DNA of 64,000 nucleotides from Fremontodendron californicum (lineage: Eukaryota > Streptophyta > Magnoliopsida > Malvales > Malvaceae). Location of the stretch: positions 14,280,501 to 14,344,500 of the forward strand of contig JAULJL010000018.1 of NCBI GenBank assembly GCA_030761205.1, read 5' to 3'. The translations under genes and the position numbers were made by a program. The notes under the pieces were generated by a model. That model was not told the DNA's origin and searched no databases. It saw only the letters and a list, made by a program, of their open reading frames with translations. Numbering within the stretch: the first letter of the stretch is position 1; every line of letters begins with the position of its first letter. Below, piece by piece: positions 22,610-33,400 of the stretch.

Positions 22610-24507
22610 GTTGAGATGGTCAAGATAGGAATAGTGGAAGATGCAGACAGTCTGAAAATGATTGCAAGAGGGTGCAGAATTGGTGCCCGTTCCATAAGTG
22701 TAAAGGTCATGTCGTACAAGCCTGCGGAGACTTTCTAATTAAAGTCCAAAAGATGATGGATAATGGGGAAGCCCAGTTCTATGAAGAGACAGAGGAGGAA
22801 ATAGGAGTTATTGAGAATGCAGCTGGCTACGGGATAGGAAGGCCCTTAATTATCTATTATGATGAACCGGAGGAGAAAGTTATGATAGTCATTAAGGAAA
22901 GTGCACCCAAGTTCAGCATTGATTTGCCTATTTCCTTTTCGTACAAGGAAAACAAAGCTGCACCATGGAAATACGACTGCAGCATGGTTATGCCTAGGTC
23001 TTCGAGTCAGCAAGATATCACAGGTGTGGGGCATTTAACCCAAAGCGGAAGGTGTTATGCTCCTGAGACTGCTGAACAGGGGTTAACAGGGAAAGACAGA
23101 GGAGCAGACAAAGGAAAGAAAGTAGTTGAGCCAATCCATATTGAGATGGATTTGTCAAAAAAAAAAACAGATAGGGGATCAGCCCCGGTTAACAGAATGA
23201 AAGAATCGGTAAATGAGAAGGAAGCCTGTAAGCTCTTAAAATTCATAAAGCACAGTGAGTATAGCGTGGTTGAACAACTACAATGTCAACCAGCTAGAAT
23301 TTCAATCTTATCTTTGCTTTTGAATTCAGAGCCACACAGAAATGCCCTGTTAAGAGTGTTGAATCAAGCATACGTGGCTAATAACATATCAGTAGAAAAG
23401 TTGCACAGGCTGGTGGGAAACATCGCAGCAGACGACCATATATTTTTCAGCTATGATGAGATACCACCCAACGGTATTGGGTCAACGAAAGCTCTCCATA
23501 TAACTACCATTTGTAAGGGCACATATTACCAAGGGTCCTTTTGGACAATGGTTCTTCATTAAATGTGATGCCCTTAGCAACCCTATCCAAGTTGTAGCGG
23601 ATATATCTTATATGATACCGAGTTGCACAGTGGTCAGGGCTTTCGATGGAACAAGGAGAGTGGTTATAGGAACTATTGAAGTTCCTCTGGAGATATGCCC
23701 ATGAACTTATACGGTGAACTTCCAGGTCATGGATATTAATCCATCTTATAATTGCTTGTTGGGAAGGCCATGGATACATTCAGCTGGGGCTGTACCCTCG
23801 TCTCTCCACCAAAAGCTGAAATTTATGATGGAAGGTCGTTTGATCACTATATCAGGAGAAGAAGACATAATAGCCTTCGCATCTACTGAATCTCCTTATG
23901 TCGAGCCCAACGAAGATGCCGTAGAATGTTCTTTTCGGTCTTTGGAATTCGTACATGCAGTTTTCGTCGCTGAAGGATGAAAAATTCTGAAACCAAGGTT
24001 GTCCAAGAACACAAGGCTGGAAGTAAGAACTACAGTGGGAAAAAGCTGCAGGGCTGGAAAAGGTTTGGGGAAATATCTTCAAAGGATGGCTCGAGCAGTG
24101 GAAGCAGTGGGAAAGAAAGATCGATTTGACTTAGGGTATCTTCCGAAGGCCCATGAGAAGAGGAAACAGGTTGAAAGGAACAGACAAAGGAGAATGGCCC
24201 GTCTCACGAGTATGGATATTGAATGGGAACCCATGACTTTCCCATCAATCCGTCATAGCTTTCGGTCTGCTGGTTTTCTATTCGGAGAAAAGGATTCAGA
24301 GGATGTGCTTGTAATGATCGAGCAAGCTTTTGAAAAATTCCATGTGAATAATGAGGGGCAGATTCAGGATATGGTGATTTGCATGATCGAGAATAAAGGG
24401 ATGGAAAGTGGCAGTGCGAACTGGATGGTGCGACCTTGTCCACCAGGATATAGACTAACCAATTGGAGTGTGACTGAGTTGCCCATAGTTTTTAAGTCTA
24501 TTCCAAC
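22610..24507 (+). pseudogene. Element A nucleocapsid-like region, protease and G-patch-like region (broken)
   Basis: A second Cys/His motif (WCPFHKCKGH, about 22675) precedes a damaged protease: the active-site region near 23535-23560 is shifted out of frame, while the distal NPSYNCLLGRPWIHSAGAVPS block (about 23740-23800) is intact. A Gly-rich G-patch-like stretch follows (about 24045-24150), as is usual between protease and RT in Ogre/Tat. The frame runs to the splice donor at 24508. Confidence 0.78.
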
Positions 24508-24726
24508 GTAATACTTTTAAAAAAAGCAAACTTAATTATCTTTACCCAGAGATATTAAGAGTTTTTTTTTTCTGTAATGGGCTTTTTGTTTAAACATTTT
24601 CGTTCAATAAATAACAAGCACAATGCATTTTATCCATATTGATGTGTCCATATTCTTTCATTTTTGTTATTTGTTTTGTTTTCATTATATATTTTCCTAT
24701 ATTGTTTCTTCTCCACCTATTTACAG
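24508..24726 (+). other. Predicted intron between protease and RT, element A
   Basis: GT at 24508-24509 (GTAATACTTT) and TTTACAG ending at 24726, 219 nt, AT-rich. Removing it joins the two reading frames in register, although the intron itself contains stops. Element B has the equivalent 209-nt intron (53190-53398). Ogre elements are known to carry an intron at this place. Confidence 0.72.
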
Positions 24727-26391
24727 GTGTGCGGATGTGGAATATGAGGACCTTCCTATCAACAATTCTGAAATTGATTTTGAAAGACCTATTTGCACAG
24801 GTGATTTTGAGGCTAACGAAGATACTGAGGATTATGGTCTACCTCCGCATCTATTAAGGAAAATAGAACAAGAGGAGAAACAAGTACTTCCTCATAAAGA
24901 ATTATTGGAAATGATAAATCTGGGAGATGGTGAAAAGATAAAGGAAGTCAAAATCAGGACTTCATTGTCATCATCAATAAAGGGTGAATTGATAGCCTTG
25001 CTCTAGGAATATGTGAATGTATTTGCATGGTCTTACCAGGACATGCCAGGGTTGGACCCGAATATTGTGGTTCATAAGCTCCCTTTAATGCCAGAATGCA
25101 AGCCAATTTAGCAAAAGTTGAGAAGAATGAGGCTAGACATGCTGTTAAAGATAAAAAAGGAGGTGAAGAAACAATTTAATGCTGGATTCTTAGAGGTGGC
25201 AAAATATCCAGAATGGGCGGCAAATATTGTTCCACTACCAAAGAAGGATGGCAAAGTGCGGATGTGCGTTGATTGCCGAGATTTGAATAAGGCCAGCCCT
25301 AAAGATAATTTCTTTTTGCCCCATATTGATACTCTTGTGGATAATACGGCGAAAAGTTCTTTATTTTCTTTCATGGACGGGTTCTCAGGATACAATCAGA
25401 TCAAGATGGCACCGGAAGATATGGAGAAAACCACATTTGTTACAAATGTGGGGAACCTTCTGCTACAAGGTAATGCCATTTGGGTTGAAGAATGCTGGGG
25501 CAACTTACCAAAGAGCCATGGTGACTTTGTTTCATGATATGATGCATAAGGGAATTGAGGTCTATGTTGATGATATGATCGCAAAGTCACATGGAGAAGA
25601 GGAGCATATTGCGAATCTTAAGAAGCTCTTTGAATGACTAAAAAAGTTTAGACTTAAGCTAAATCCGGCAAAATGCACTTTTGGACTCACCTCGGGGAAA
25701 TTGTTGGGTTTTGTCGTCAGCAAAAGAGGAATTGAGATTGACCCGGATAAAGTGAAGGCTATTCAGAATCTGCCACCACCGCGCACTTAAAAGGAAGTAA
25801 GAGGCTTTCTGGGGAAATTGAATTACATCGCTCGGTTTATTTCTCAATTAACCGACAAGTGTGATCCAATATTTAAGTTACTTCAAAAATGTGATCCAGG
25901 AGAATGGGGTGAAGGTTGTCAGATTGCATTTGAAAAGGTTAAACATTATCTATCCAACCCACCAGTATTAATGCAACCTGTTTCGGATAAACCAATGATA
26001 CTGTATTTATCAGTATATGAGAGATCCATGGGTTGTGTTTTGGGGCAGCTTGATGAAACTGGAAAGAAAGAACAGGCAGTTTACTACCTCAGCAAGAAGT
26101 TCACAGATTATGAGTTGAAATATTCGTTGGTAGAAAAGTTGTGTTCTACCTTAGCTTGGATTGTTCGAAGACTCAGACAGTACATGTTGTACCACACAAT
26201 GTGGTTGATTGCCAAGCTGGATCCAGTCAAGTACATGTTGGAAGCACTTTCTTTGTCAGGGAGGACGGCAAGATGGCAGGTTTTATTTTCAGAATACGAC
26301 ATTGTATATGTAAGTCAAAAAGCTATAAGGGCAGTGCAGTGGTTGAATTCTTAGCAACTCGAGCACTGGAAGATTATGAGCCGTTGAACTT
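24727..26391 (+). pseudogene. Element A reverse transcriptase-RNase H (broken)
   Basis: Blocks recognised: KYPEWAANIVPLPKKDGKVRMCVDCRDLNKA (in part, about 25200-25290), the MPFGLKNAGATYQRAM block and the catalytic YVDDM (25563-25577). RNase H starts about 25970 (LYLSVYERSMGCVLGQ). There are TAG stops at about 25004 and 25108 and several frame changes. The sequence leaves homology with B at about 26389-26392, where the patched deletion begins. Confidence 0.83.
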
Positions 26392-26444
26392 TGCAACAAT
26401 GGAGAGAAAACTCAGCCAAAACAAGAGAGAAAATGAAAAATGAA
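26389..26444 (-). repeat. 56-nt inverted fragment of the Ogre/Tat LTR used as filler
   Basis: This segment is the reverse complement of 14884-14939 in the element's own 5' LTR with two mismatches. It sits exactly between the end of the RNase H homology and the last 41 bp of the 3' LTR. This looks like a templated patch from repair of a large deletion. Confidence 0.85.
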
Positions 26445-26483
26445 GTCTTACGATGAGACTTGTTATTTTTTTAGGTTGCGACA
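26443..26483 (+). repeat. Residual 3' LTR end of element A
   Basis: 41 bp matching the end of the B 5' LTR (about 46317-46357), ending TTGCGACA and followed by the target duplication ccgat. Everything else of the 3' LTR is gone. Confidence 0.85.
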
Positions 26484-26488
26484 CCGAT

Positions 26489-26914
26489 AATAGACGTCGG
26501 GAACTAGAGTTTGATGTGGGGGATCATGTGTTCTTGAAAGTGTCTCCATTTAAGGGTGTCATGAGGTTCGGCAAGAGAGGAAAGCTGAGTCCAAGTTACA
26601 TTGGACCGTTTGAGATACTTCTACGACATGGGGCTGTAGCATATGAGTTGGCCCTTCCTCCTGAGTTAGCCGTTGTACACCCAGTATTTCATGTGTCAAT
26701 GCTTCGAAAATACCTCCCCGATGAGTCCCATGTGTTGCAACTGCAGGCGGTAGAGATAGACCCCCGCATGTCATATGTAGAAGAACCCATAGCCATAGTA
26801 GAACAGCAGGTACGGAAGCTACGATCGAAGGAGATTCCTTCGGTGAAGGTTGTATGGAATCATCATGGGAAAGAGGAAACTACTTGGGAACTTGAAAGAG
26901 ACATGAGAAGATAG
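26489..26914 (+). pseudogene. Chromovirus integrase C-terminus and chromodomain
   Basis: Resumption of the chromovirus after element A, open from 26453 to 26914. RRRELEFDVGDHVFLKVSP starts the C-terminal integrase module, with SPSYIGPFEIL (GPY/F type) and VHPVFHVSMLRKYLP. A chromodomain-like end follows (about 26790-26914: VRKLRSKEIPSVKVVWNHHG, EETTWELE), the part that directs chromovirus integration to particular chromatin. A TAG at 26912 ends the frame slightly early. Confidence 0.88.
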
Positions 26915-27007
26915 TACCCCCAGTTATTCCGGGAGTAGGTACGTAACTCTTTAAACTAATTATTCAATAAGTTCACAATTAGGAAAATTCGAGGACAAAT
27001 TTTTTTT

Positions 27008-27021
27008 AAGGGGGGAAGAAT
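27008..27021 (+). promoter_or_regulatory. Chromovirus polypurine tract
   Basis: AAGGGGGGAAGAAT directly before the LTR start TGTTAGACCC, after a T-run. This is the expected plus-strand primer site. Confidence 0.8.
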
Positions 27022-28608
27022 TGTTAGACCCTCGTAAGTCAGAGATGGGCTCAGGTCTTTTTAAATGATTCATAGATGATGGATCAAGTTTATGTATGCT
27101 TGTAAATAAAGCACACTACCATCTGGTCTTATTGTTATATTAAATTTTTAGAGTTAGGGGTTTAATCGGCTATTTGAGGGATTTAGCCTTAAAGTGATCA
27201 CGAGCCAGGAGTCACAATCGGGACAATGTAAAGCCTGTAAAATTTGATATTTTTAACTTCACATAGTGTTAAAATATGATATATTATTGATCAGGATTAT
27301 TGGAAATCTAATTGGCACAAAACCGGTAAAATATGAACTAGGGGTATTTTTGGTCATTTTACCTAAAATTTTATTTTTGGTTCGAATATGGTACCTATAG
27401 ACTCCGTGATCATAGAGGATCTCAATATGATGCTTAGATTGAAAATTTTGACATTTTTTTTACTCGAAAAGTAAAGTGGAAAGCGGATACGCCCTTAATT
27501 AGCTTAAAATAGTGAAAAACCGGAACTGGCCGCGGAAAGGTCCGTAAAAGGTTTTAAGTGAATAAATGGCCATAAAATACATGCCATAACCCCATGTTCA
27601 ACCGAGAGACCCATTTTCCTTAAGCATGAAGGGTTGTTTCATCTTCTTCCTTAAGAGAAAACCTAACAAAGTGAAAACTCCATAACCAAAAAGCTTGTAA
27701 GCTTGATCTCTTGAATTCTACTCATCTATATACATTTTTTTACTATCTAGAAGGTGAGTATTACTTATTTGGTGTTAGTTTTTTTTAAGAAACCAAGAGA
27801 AACTATGTGTTTCTCTTTATGGCTATTTTGCCTTAGGTGGTTTCCAACATAGCCACCACCTTAAACCACTACCATGGGTAGTCCTAAATCAACCTCTACA
27901 TCCATTATTTGGGGTTGGTTGATTGAAAAAGTGGCTTGGAGTGAGAAATCTAAGCTTGGCCTAATTCACCATGTTGGCCAACCACCTTGTGCCGCCACTT
28001 CCACCACCATCCGAGGCCACCGTTAGCTTTGCTAGGCTCGGGGGAGCAACTTTCCAGTTGATCGTTGCTCCGAATTTCCACCCGAGCTAGGTGTAAGTAT
28101 TATAATACTTAAATAGCTAAGCTGCGAAATTTCGGATAGTAGCGAATTAGCTACAATTTGGATAGTATGAATTTTTCCAATTTATAAAATATTTATGAAA
28201 TTACTGTTTATGTACTAATAAAGCGGATTAGCTGAGTCCATGGTTGGAAGAGTTTCGGAGCATGAGGAACCAATTTCTCCCGCTTAGTGCACTATGAGTA
28301 AACGTGTAGCGATAGACGTAGGATCGTTAGATTATCTTATGACATGCTGACTGTGATTGTATGAATGTATCGGTGATGGATTATAATGCACTTGAGTTGG
28401 TAAATAGTAGTGTGCATGACATATAACTACCTTCTGGTATAGAATTCTGGTAAAGACGTGAGAAAAAGGTCCAATGAATGGAGAAGTGATGATTATGTAA
28501 TAATCCGGGATTGTCGTATGAATGGTCGACCGTATGGCGCCACATTGTTTCTTGCTAGTATGCTTATTTAAATGCTATGTGATGCATGTTTGTTGTAATG
28601 TTAAGCTA

Positions 28609-28749
28609 TACTGGATTTGTCGGCTGCCATTGTGCCGTACCGGATTTGTAGGAGCCTTCGTGCCCTACCAGTTTTGTAGTAGCCTTCGTGCCCTACCGAT
28701 TTTGTAGGAGCCTTTGTGCCCTACCGGTTTTGTAGGAGCCTTCGTGCCC
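28609..28749 (+). repeat. 28-bp tandem array in the chromovirus LTR, left half
   Basis: About five units of GTGCCCTACCGGTTTTGTAG plus GAGCCTTC, degenerate at the left edge. Element L2 is inserted inside a unit at TGCCC. Confidence 0.85.
28745..28749 (+). repeat. Target-site duplication of L2 (left copy)
   Basis: tgccc here and at 40716-40720. Exact, though the target is a tandem repeat that contains this word in most units. Confidence 0.85.
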
Positions 28750-29084
28750 TGATAACTCGTATAATTATATAGTTTTTAGTTATGTTTTATTATTGTTTTG
28801 TGTCAAATACGAGTTATTATTGTTTAGTCTAATTGTGTTTATGATCTTTTATATTTTTATGTAATTTGGTGTTTTTCACAAGTTTCTTTGAGTGATTTCA
28901 GATTACTAGAATTAAGGGCAAATCCAGATCAGTTCCAGTTCCGACACCTTTTTCCATATCAGCTATATCTCGAGTTTCACTGAAGCAATAAGGCTGAACT
29001 TTATATCCCTGCAAAGCTAAGAGGCATATCTATCTTTTTCATGTTTTACACTTCTTGAAACGGAGTCGTTTTCCCTAGCGAAAG

Positions 29085-29285
29085 CGACCATCAAGTTGGC
29101 TGATGTGCAATGACGTCTGTTCTGCACCGTTTTGGTATTTTGACCATATCTTCCGATCCACGTGCGCAAAGGATCTGATTCCAACGGCTATGGATCCGTA
29201 ACTGATAGGGGTATATTTTTCTAGAAGACCATTTTATCAGATCGAGCCTCCAACATTGACAAAATCGACCATCAAGCTGGCTGAT
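29085..29285 (+). repeat. Pair of 20-bp direct repeats in U3
   Basis: CGACCATCAAGTTGGCTGAT (29085-29104) and the same word with one change (29266-29285), 181 bp apart and ending about 110 bp before the TATA box. Also present in the other three LTRs. A candidate duplicated regulatory element; function unknown. Confidence 0.55.
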
Positions 29286-29396
29286 CAGAATTGTCATACA
29301 ATATGACGAAAATTGTTAGAAAAATGCACCCACCTATTATACCTACCTTTGAAATTTGTAAAGCTTGTCTCTTGTCATTTAGCCCTCCAAAATGTG

Positions 29397-29404
29397 TATA
29401 AATA
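29397..29404 (+). promoter_or_regulatory. TATA box of the L2 5' LTR
   Basis: TATAAATA followed by GAGGGCC. Transcription would begin some 25-35 bp downstream, setting U3/R near 29430. Conserved in all four LTRs. Confidence 0.68.
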
Positions 29405-30259
29405 GAGGGCCTTGGATGAGTATTGGGATACATTATACATTGGTAGGATATTAGCCTTTGTAGTAAAATTCTCTAAGTTTTCTTCTTCTTTCCTTTCTCT
29501 AGTTTTCTTTTTTTATTTACTTATGCTTCCTACATTTCTTTTCATTTTATTCATATCTAGTATGTGTTGGTAATCATATTGTTGAGGTGATGAGGTGAAG
29601 CTCTTGGTAAATGCTAAGGTTAGTCTCTTAAACATGAGCTAAAATGAATCATCATTTATAAACACTAGTATAGATAATATTTTCTTTTGGTTTAAAATCA
29701 TACTTGCAAAGTAGAGATCTTGATTCATTATTGACAATGAAAATGGCACAGTAAATGCTTGGTTTCATAACCTTGATTTGTTGTAGACATATACCTTGGC
29801 ATAAGGAATGCTTGGACTCTTTTTGTGAGTTTTGAGGACACCAAATGAACATAATATCATATGCTATGGACGTTGGACAATTTGGACTGAATTGCTAAAC
29901 CTTCCGGTTGGAACCTCCCTTATGTGTGGATTTCAATTGTGTAATAAAACAAGATTAAACTTAGCATAACACCAAGAGTGGATTCTCTAACCTCAACATC
30001 TTTTCTTATTGTTTTTTTTTTTATATCTTGTTTAATTGCTTTTATGTTATTTTGTTTATTTTGTTCTCTAATATCTTGTTTACTTTCTTTGTTATTGATT
30101 CCCTAATATCTTGTTTATTTTCTTTTTCTTATATATTTATAAACTTATACTTACTAATACGCTTCCCTGTGGTTCGACCTCGGACACCCGAGAATTTATT
30201 ACTTGAACATAACCTGCACTTGGGTTTACAACTCTTAATTGAGTCTCCATCAAGTTTTT

Positions 30260-30276
30260 TGGCGCCGTTGCCGGGG
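30260..30276 (+). other. L2 primer binding site (tRNA-Asp type)
   Basis: TGGCGCCGTTGCCGGGG, seven bases after the LTR, complementary to the 3' end of plant tRNA-Asp including CCA. Confidence 0.88.
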
Positions 30277-30321
30277 AAGCAATACTAAGTATATAAGTTT
30301 ATAAGTATATTTATTTTTTTT

Positions 30322-30378
30322 GGCTGGTTATACCGCCTAATTTGTTTATATTTATTTTTATTGGCTGGTTATACCGCC
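30322..30378 (+). repeat. L2 leader: hairpin-forming repeat pair
   Basis: GGCTGGTTATACCGCC at 30322-30337 and 30363-30378, 41 bp apart, between PBS and gag. Each can form a short hairpin with loop TAT. The pair is kept in L1 at different spacing. Possible packaging or dimerisation element. Confidence 0.55.
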
Positions 30379-30403
30379 TAATTTTGTATATTAACTTTGT
30401 TTT

Positions 30404-33400
30404 ATGCTTGTTTGGCGACGTGATTTTAGATCTCGTCGTTTAGTTAGATTTTATTGTGAAACTTTTTCAGGTAATCTTTCTAATACAACTCCTACCATGG
30501 CTGACAATGAAAGTGTTCATGCTGAAGATGAGAACAGACAAGTACGCACCATGCGTGACTACTTGCAACCAACTCGAAGCTCATCACCCTCTTGTTTTAT
30601 TTTTCCTCTCAATGCAAACAACTTTCGTTTTAAACCAGGTATGATAGCTTTGCTTCCAAATTTCTATGGGTTGGAATCGGAAAGTGCTTACTCGTTTCTA
30701 AAAGACTTCGAAGATGTATGTGTCACCTTTAATGACCAACAATGTACAAATGAAATTGTCAAGCTAAAATTATTTCCTTTTTCTTTAAAAGATAAAGCAA
30801 AAATTTGGCTTCATAATTTAAAACCAAGGTCAATTGGCACATGGCAAGAATTACAAACTGAGTTTCTAAAGAAATTTTTCCCAGCACATAAAACTACTGC
30901 TTTGAAAAGACAGATTCAAAATTTCAATCAAAATCAAAATGAAGCATTTTTTCAGTGCTGGGATCGTTTTAAAGATTTGTTAAGTTCTTGTCCACATCAT
31001 GGTTTTGAAAAATGGCGTCTTATTAGTTTCTTTTATGAAAGTTTAACTCCCGAAACTAAACAATTTGTTGAAACAATGTGTAACGGTGAGTTTCTAGAAA
31101 AAGAACCTGAAGAAGCCTTTGACTACTTAGACCATTTGGCAGATAACTCTCAAGCCTGGCACACAGATAATTCCTCTGAAAGTTCCAATAGATCTAATGT
31201 TGTTTCTAACAGAGGAAAATATCATTTTAGTCAAGAAGATGAGATAAAAGCTAAAGTAGCTAATTTGGCTAGAAAGATTGAAGCCATGGAACTTAGAGAA
31301 GTAAAAGAAGTCAAAACGGTTAAAAATGAAGAAAGTTGTGGAATTTGTGAAATCATGGGACACCCCACTTCTGAATGTCCAAACATTCCCATTCTTAAAG
31401 AAGCGTTGCATGATCAAGTAAATTCCATAAACACATTTAAAAAACCTTTTCCTTCTCCTTACTCTGAAACGTATAACCCTGAATGGAGAAATCATCCCAA
31501 CTTCAGTTGGCGGAATAATAATCATGTTCAGGTACCACAATCTCAAAAGCCGGGCAACACTTTTTCCTATCAACCTTCACGTGTACAAACCTTGGAAGAG
31601 ACATTGCAAGCATTCATGCAAACACAAGCAAATGTGAATAGCCGGACTTCACAGGACATCAATGAGATCAAAAACACCTTGTCCACATTGACAGCTTCAT
31701 TACGCACTCAAGAAAAAGGTAAGTTTCCTGCTCAACCTCAGCCTAACCCTTCTACTCAATGTCTTGTTTCTTGCTCCAATGAAACTCAACAGGAAAATGC
31801 CAGTTCTATCACAACTCTTCGAAGTGGAAAGGCAATTGACAAAAAGATTCCATCAAAAGACCAAGATCCTCTTTCCCCTCCGAAAAGTAATGGTAAGGAT
31901 GATGGTAAGTCTGAACTTCTTGAAAATTTGGACAAAGAAAAAGGTATGCATCCTGCTCCTTTTCCTCAAAGGTTGCAAACAATAAAGAATTTGAATCAAA
32001 ATGCAGAAATTTATGAACTTTTCAAACAAGTTAAGATTAACATTCCTTTATTGGATGCAATCAAACAAGTTCCATCTTATGCTAAATTTTTGAAGGACAT
32101 GTGCACAGTTAAAAGGAAACATAATGTACAAAAGAAAGCATTTTTGACGGAAAGTGTGAGCTCAATCATTCAGCACCTTACTCCACCAAAATTCAAAGAT
32201 CCTGGATGTCCAACAATCTCATGCATCATTGGAAACACTAGAATAGAACGTGCATTGCTTGATCTTGGTGCTAGTGTTAATCTTTTGCCTTTTTCTGTTT
32301 ATCAACAGTTAGGTTTAGGTGAACTCAAGGAAACACCTGTTACACTTCAACTAGCTGATCGTTCTGTAAAAATTCCTCGAGGGATAGTTGAAGATGTTTT
32401 GGTTCAAATTGATAATTTTTACTTCCCTGTTGATTTTATTGTTTTGGACACACATCCTGTTTCAAATCCAAATGTTCAAATTCCTGTTATATTAGGCCGT
32501 CCATTTCTTGCAACTTCTAATGCTCTGATAAATTGCAGGAATGGTATGTTGAACATTTCTTTTGGAAATATGACTTTAGAATTAAATGTGTTCAACATTT
32601 GCAAGCAACTTGGTGATAATTCAGAAGTACATGAAGTGGATTTCATTGAAGAACTTGTTCATGAACATCTCACCACTACCACATTCCATGATCCTTTAGA
32701 AGCTTATTTAATTGAATATGAGTTTGATAATGCTTCAGAAATTTCACACACTGATTCTTTGTTAAAATCTTTTCAGGATAAGCATTGTTGGAAACAAAAG
32801 TTTGAGGAACTACCATCACTTACAAATGTCACTGTACCATCAACTATTGAACCACCCAAGCTAGAGTTAAAACCATTGCCATCCGAGCTAAAATATTCCT
32901 TTTTGGGTGAGAGTGAAACTTTTCCAGTCATAATTTCTTCACATCTTGATGAACTACAAGAAGGTAAGTTGTTACAACTTTTGAAGATGCACAAAAATGC
33001 ATTAGGATGGACCTTAGCTGACATAAAGGGAATAAGCCCATTAATCTGCACACATAATATTTATTTAGAGGAAAATGCTAAACCCTCTAGACAAATGCAA
33101 CGAAGGCTTAATCCTAATATGAAAGAAGTAGTGAGAAATGAAGTCATTAAACTTCTAGATAATGGAATCATTTATCCTATCTCTGATAGCAAATGGGTAA
33201 GTCCTACTCAAGTCGTACCTAAGAAATCTGGAGTTACTGTAGTTAAAAATGAAAACAATGAATTAATTCCAGCTAGGACTGTTACTGGTTGGCGCATGTG
33301 CATTGACTATAGGAAACTTAACTCAGTGACGAGGAAAGATCATTTCCCTTTGCCTTTCATGGATCAAATCTTAGAAAGAGTTGCAGGGCATGAGTTTTAT

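Larger units (their letters stand above)
13088..26483 (+). mobile_element. Ogre/Tat-type LTR retrotransposon A (internally deleted)
   Basis: It begins TGTAGACACC and ends TTGCGACA, flanked by ccgat. Order: truncated 5' LTR, leader repeats, ORF1, gag, protease, G-patch-like region, intron, RT-RNase H, then an abrupt break at about 26389 and a 41-bp LTR remnant. It lacks the 5' LTR end and PBS, the second RNase H, integrase, 3' UTR and almost all of the 3' LTR. All coding parts carry stops and shifts. A long LTR, ORF1 before gag and an intron before RT are the hallmarks of Ogre-type Tat elements. Confidence 0.9.
27022..28749 (+). repeat. Chromovirus 3' LTR, first part
   Basis: It starts TGTTAGACCC after the polypurine tract and runs into a 28-bp tandem array, where element L2 interrupts it. 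It continues after L2 at 40721. No gene is seen. The partner 5' LTR is outside the window, so its age cannot be estimated here. Confidence 0.78.
28750..30252 (+). repeat. L2 5' LTR
   Basis: 1503 bp, TGATAACTCG to CTCCATCA. It contains two near-identical 20-bp words (29085-29104 and 29266-29285) upstream of the TATA box at 29397-29404. It would drive transcription of gag-pol and the cargo genes. Confidence 0.95.

Noticed and set aside
29091..29297. 68-aa ORF antisense to the Athila-type LTR, open in all four LTRs
   Set aside because: The LTRs are too similar for openness to mean conservation; there are no protein features, and it overlaps the repeated U3 words.
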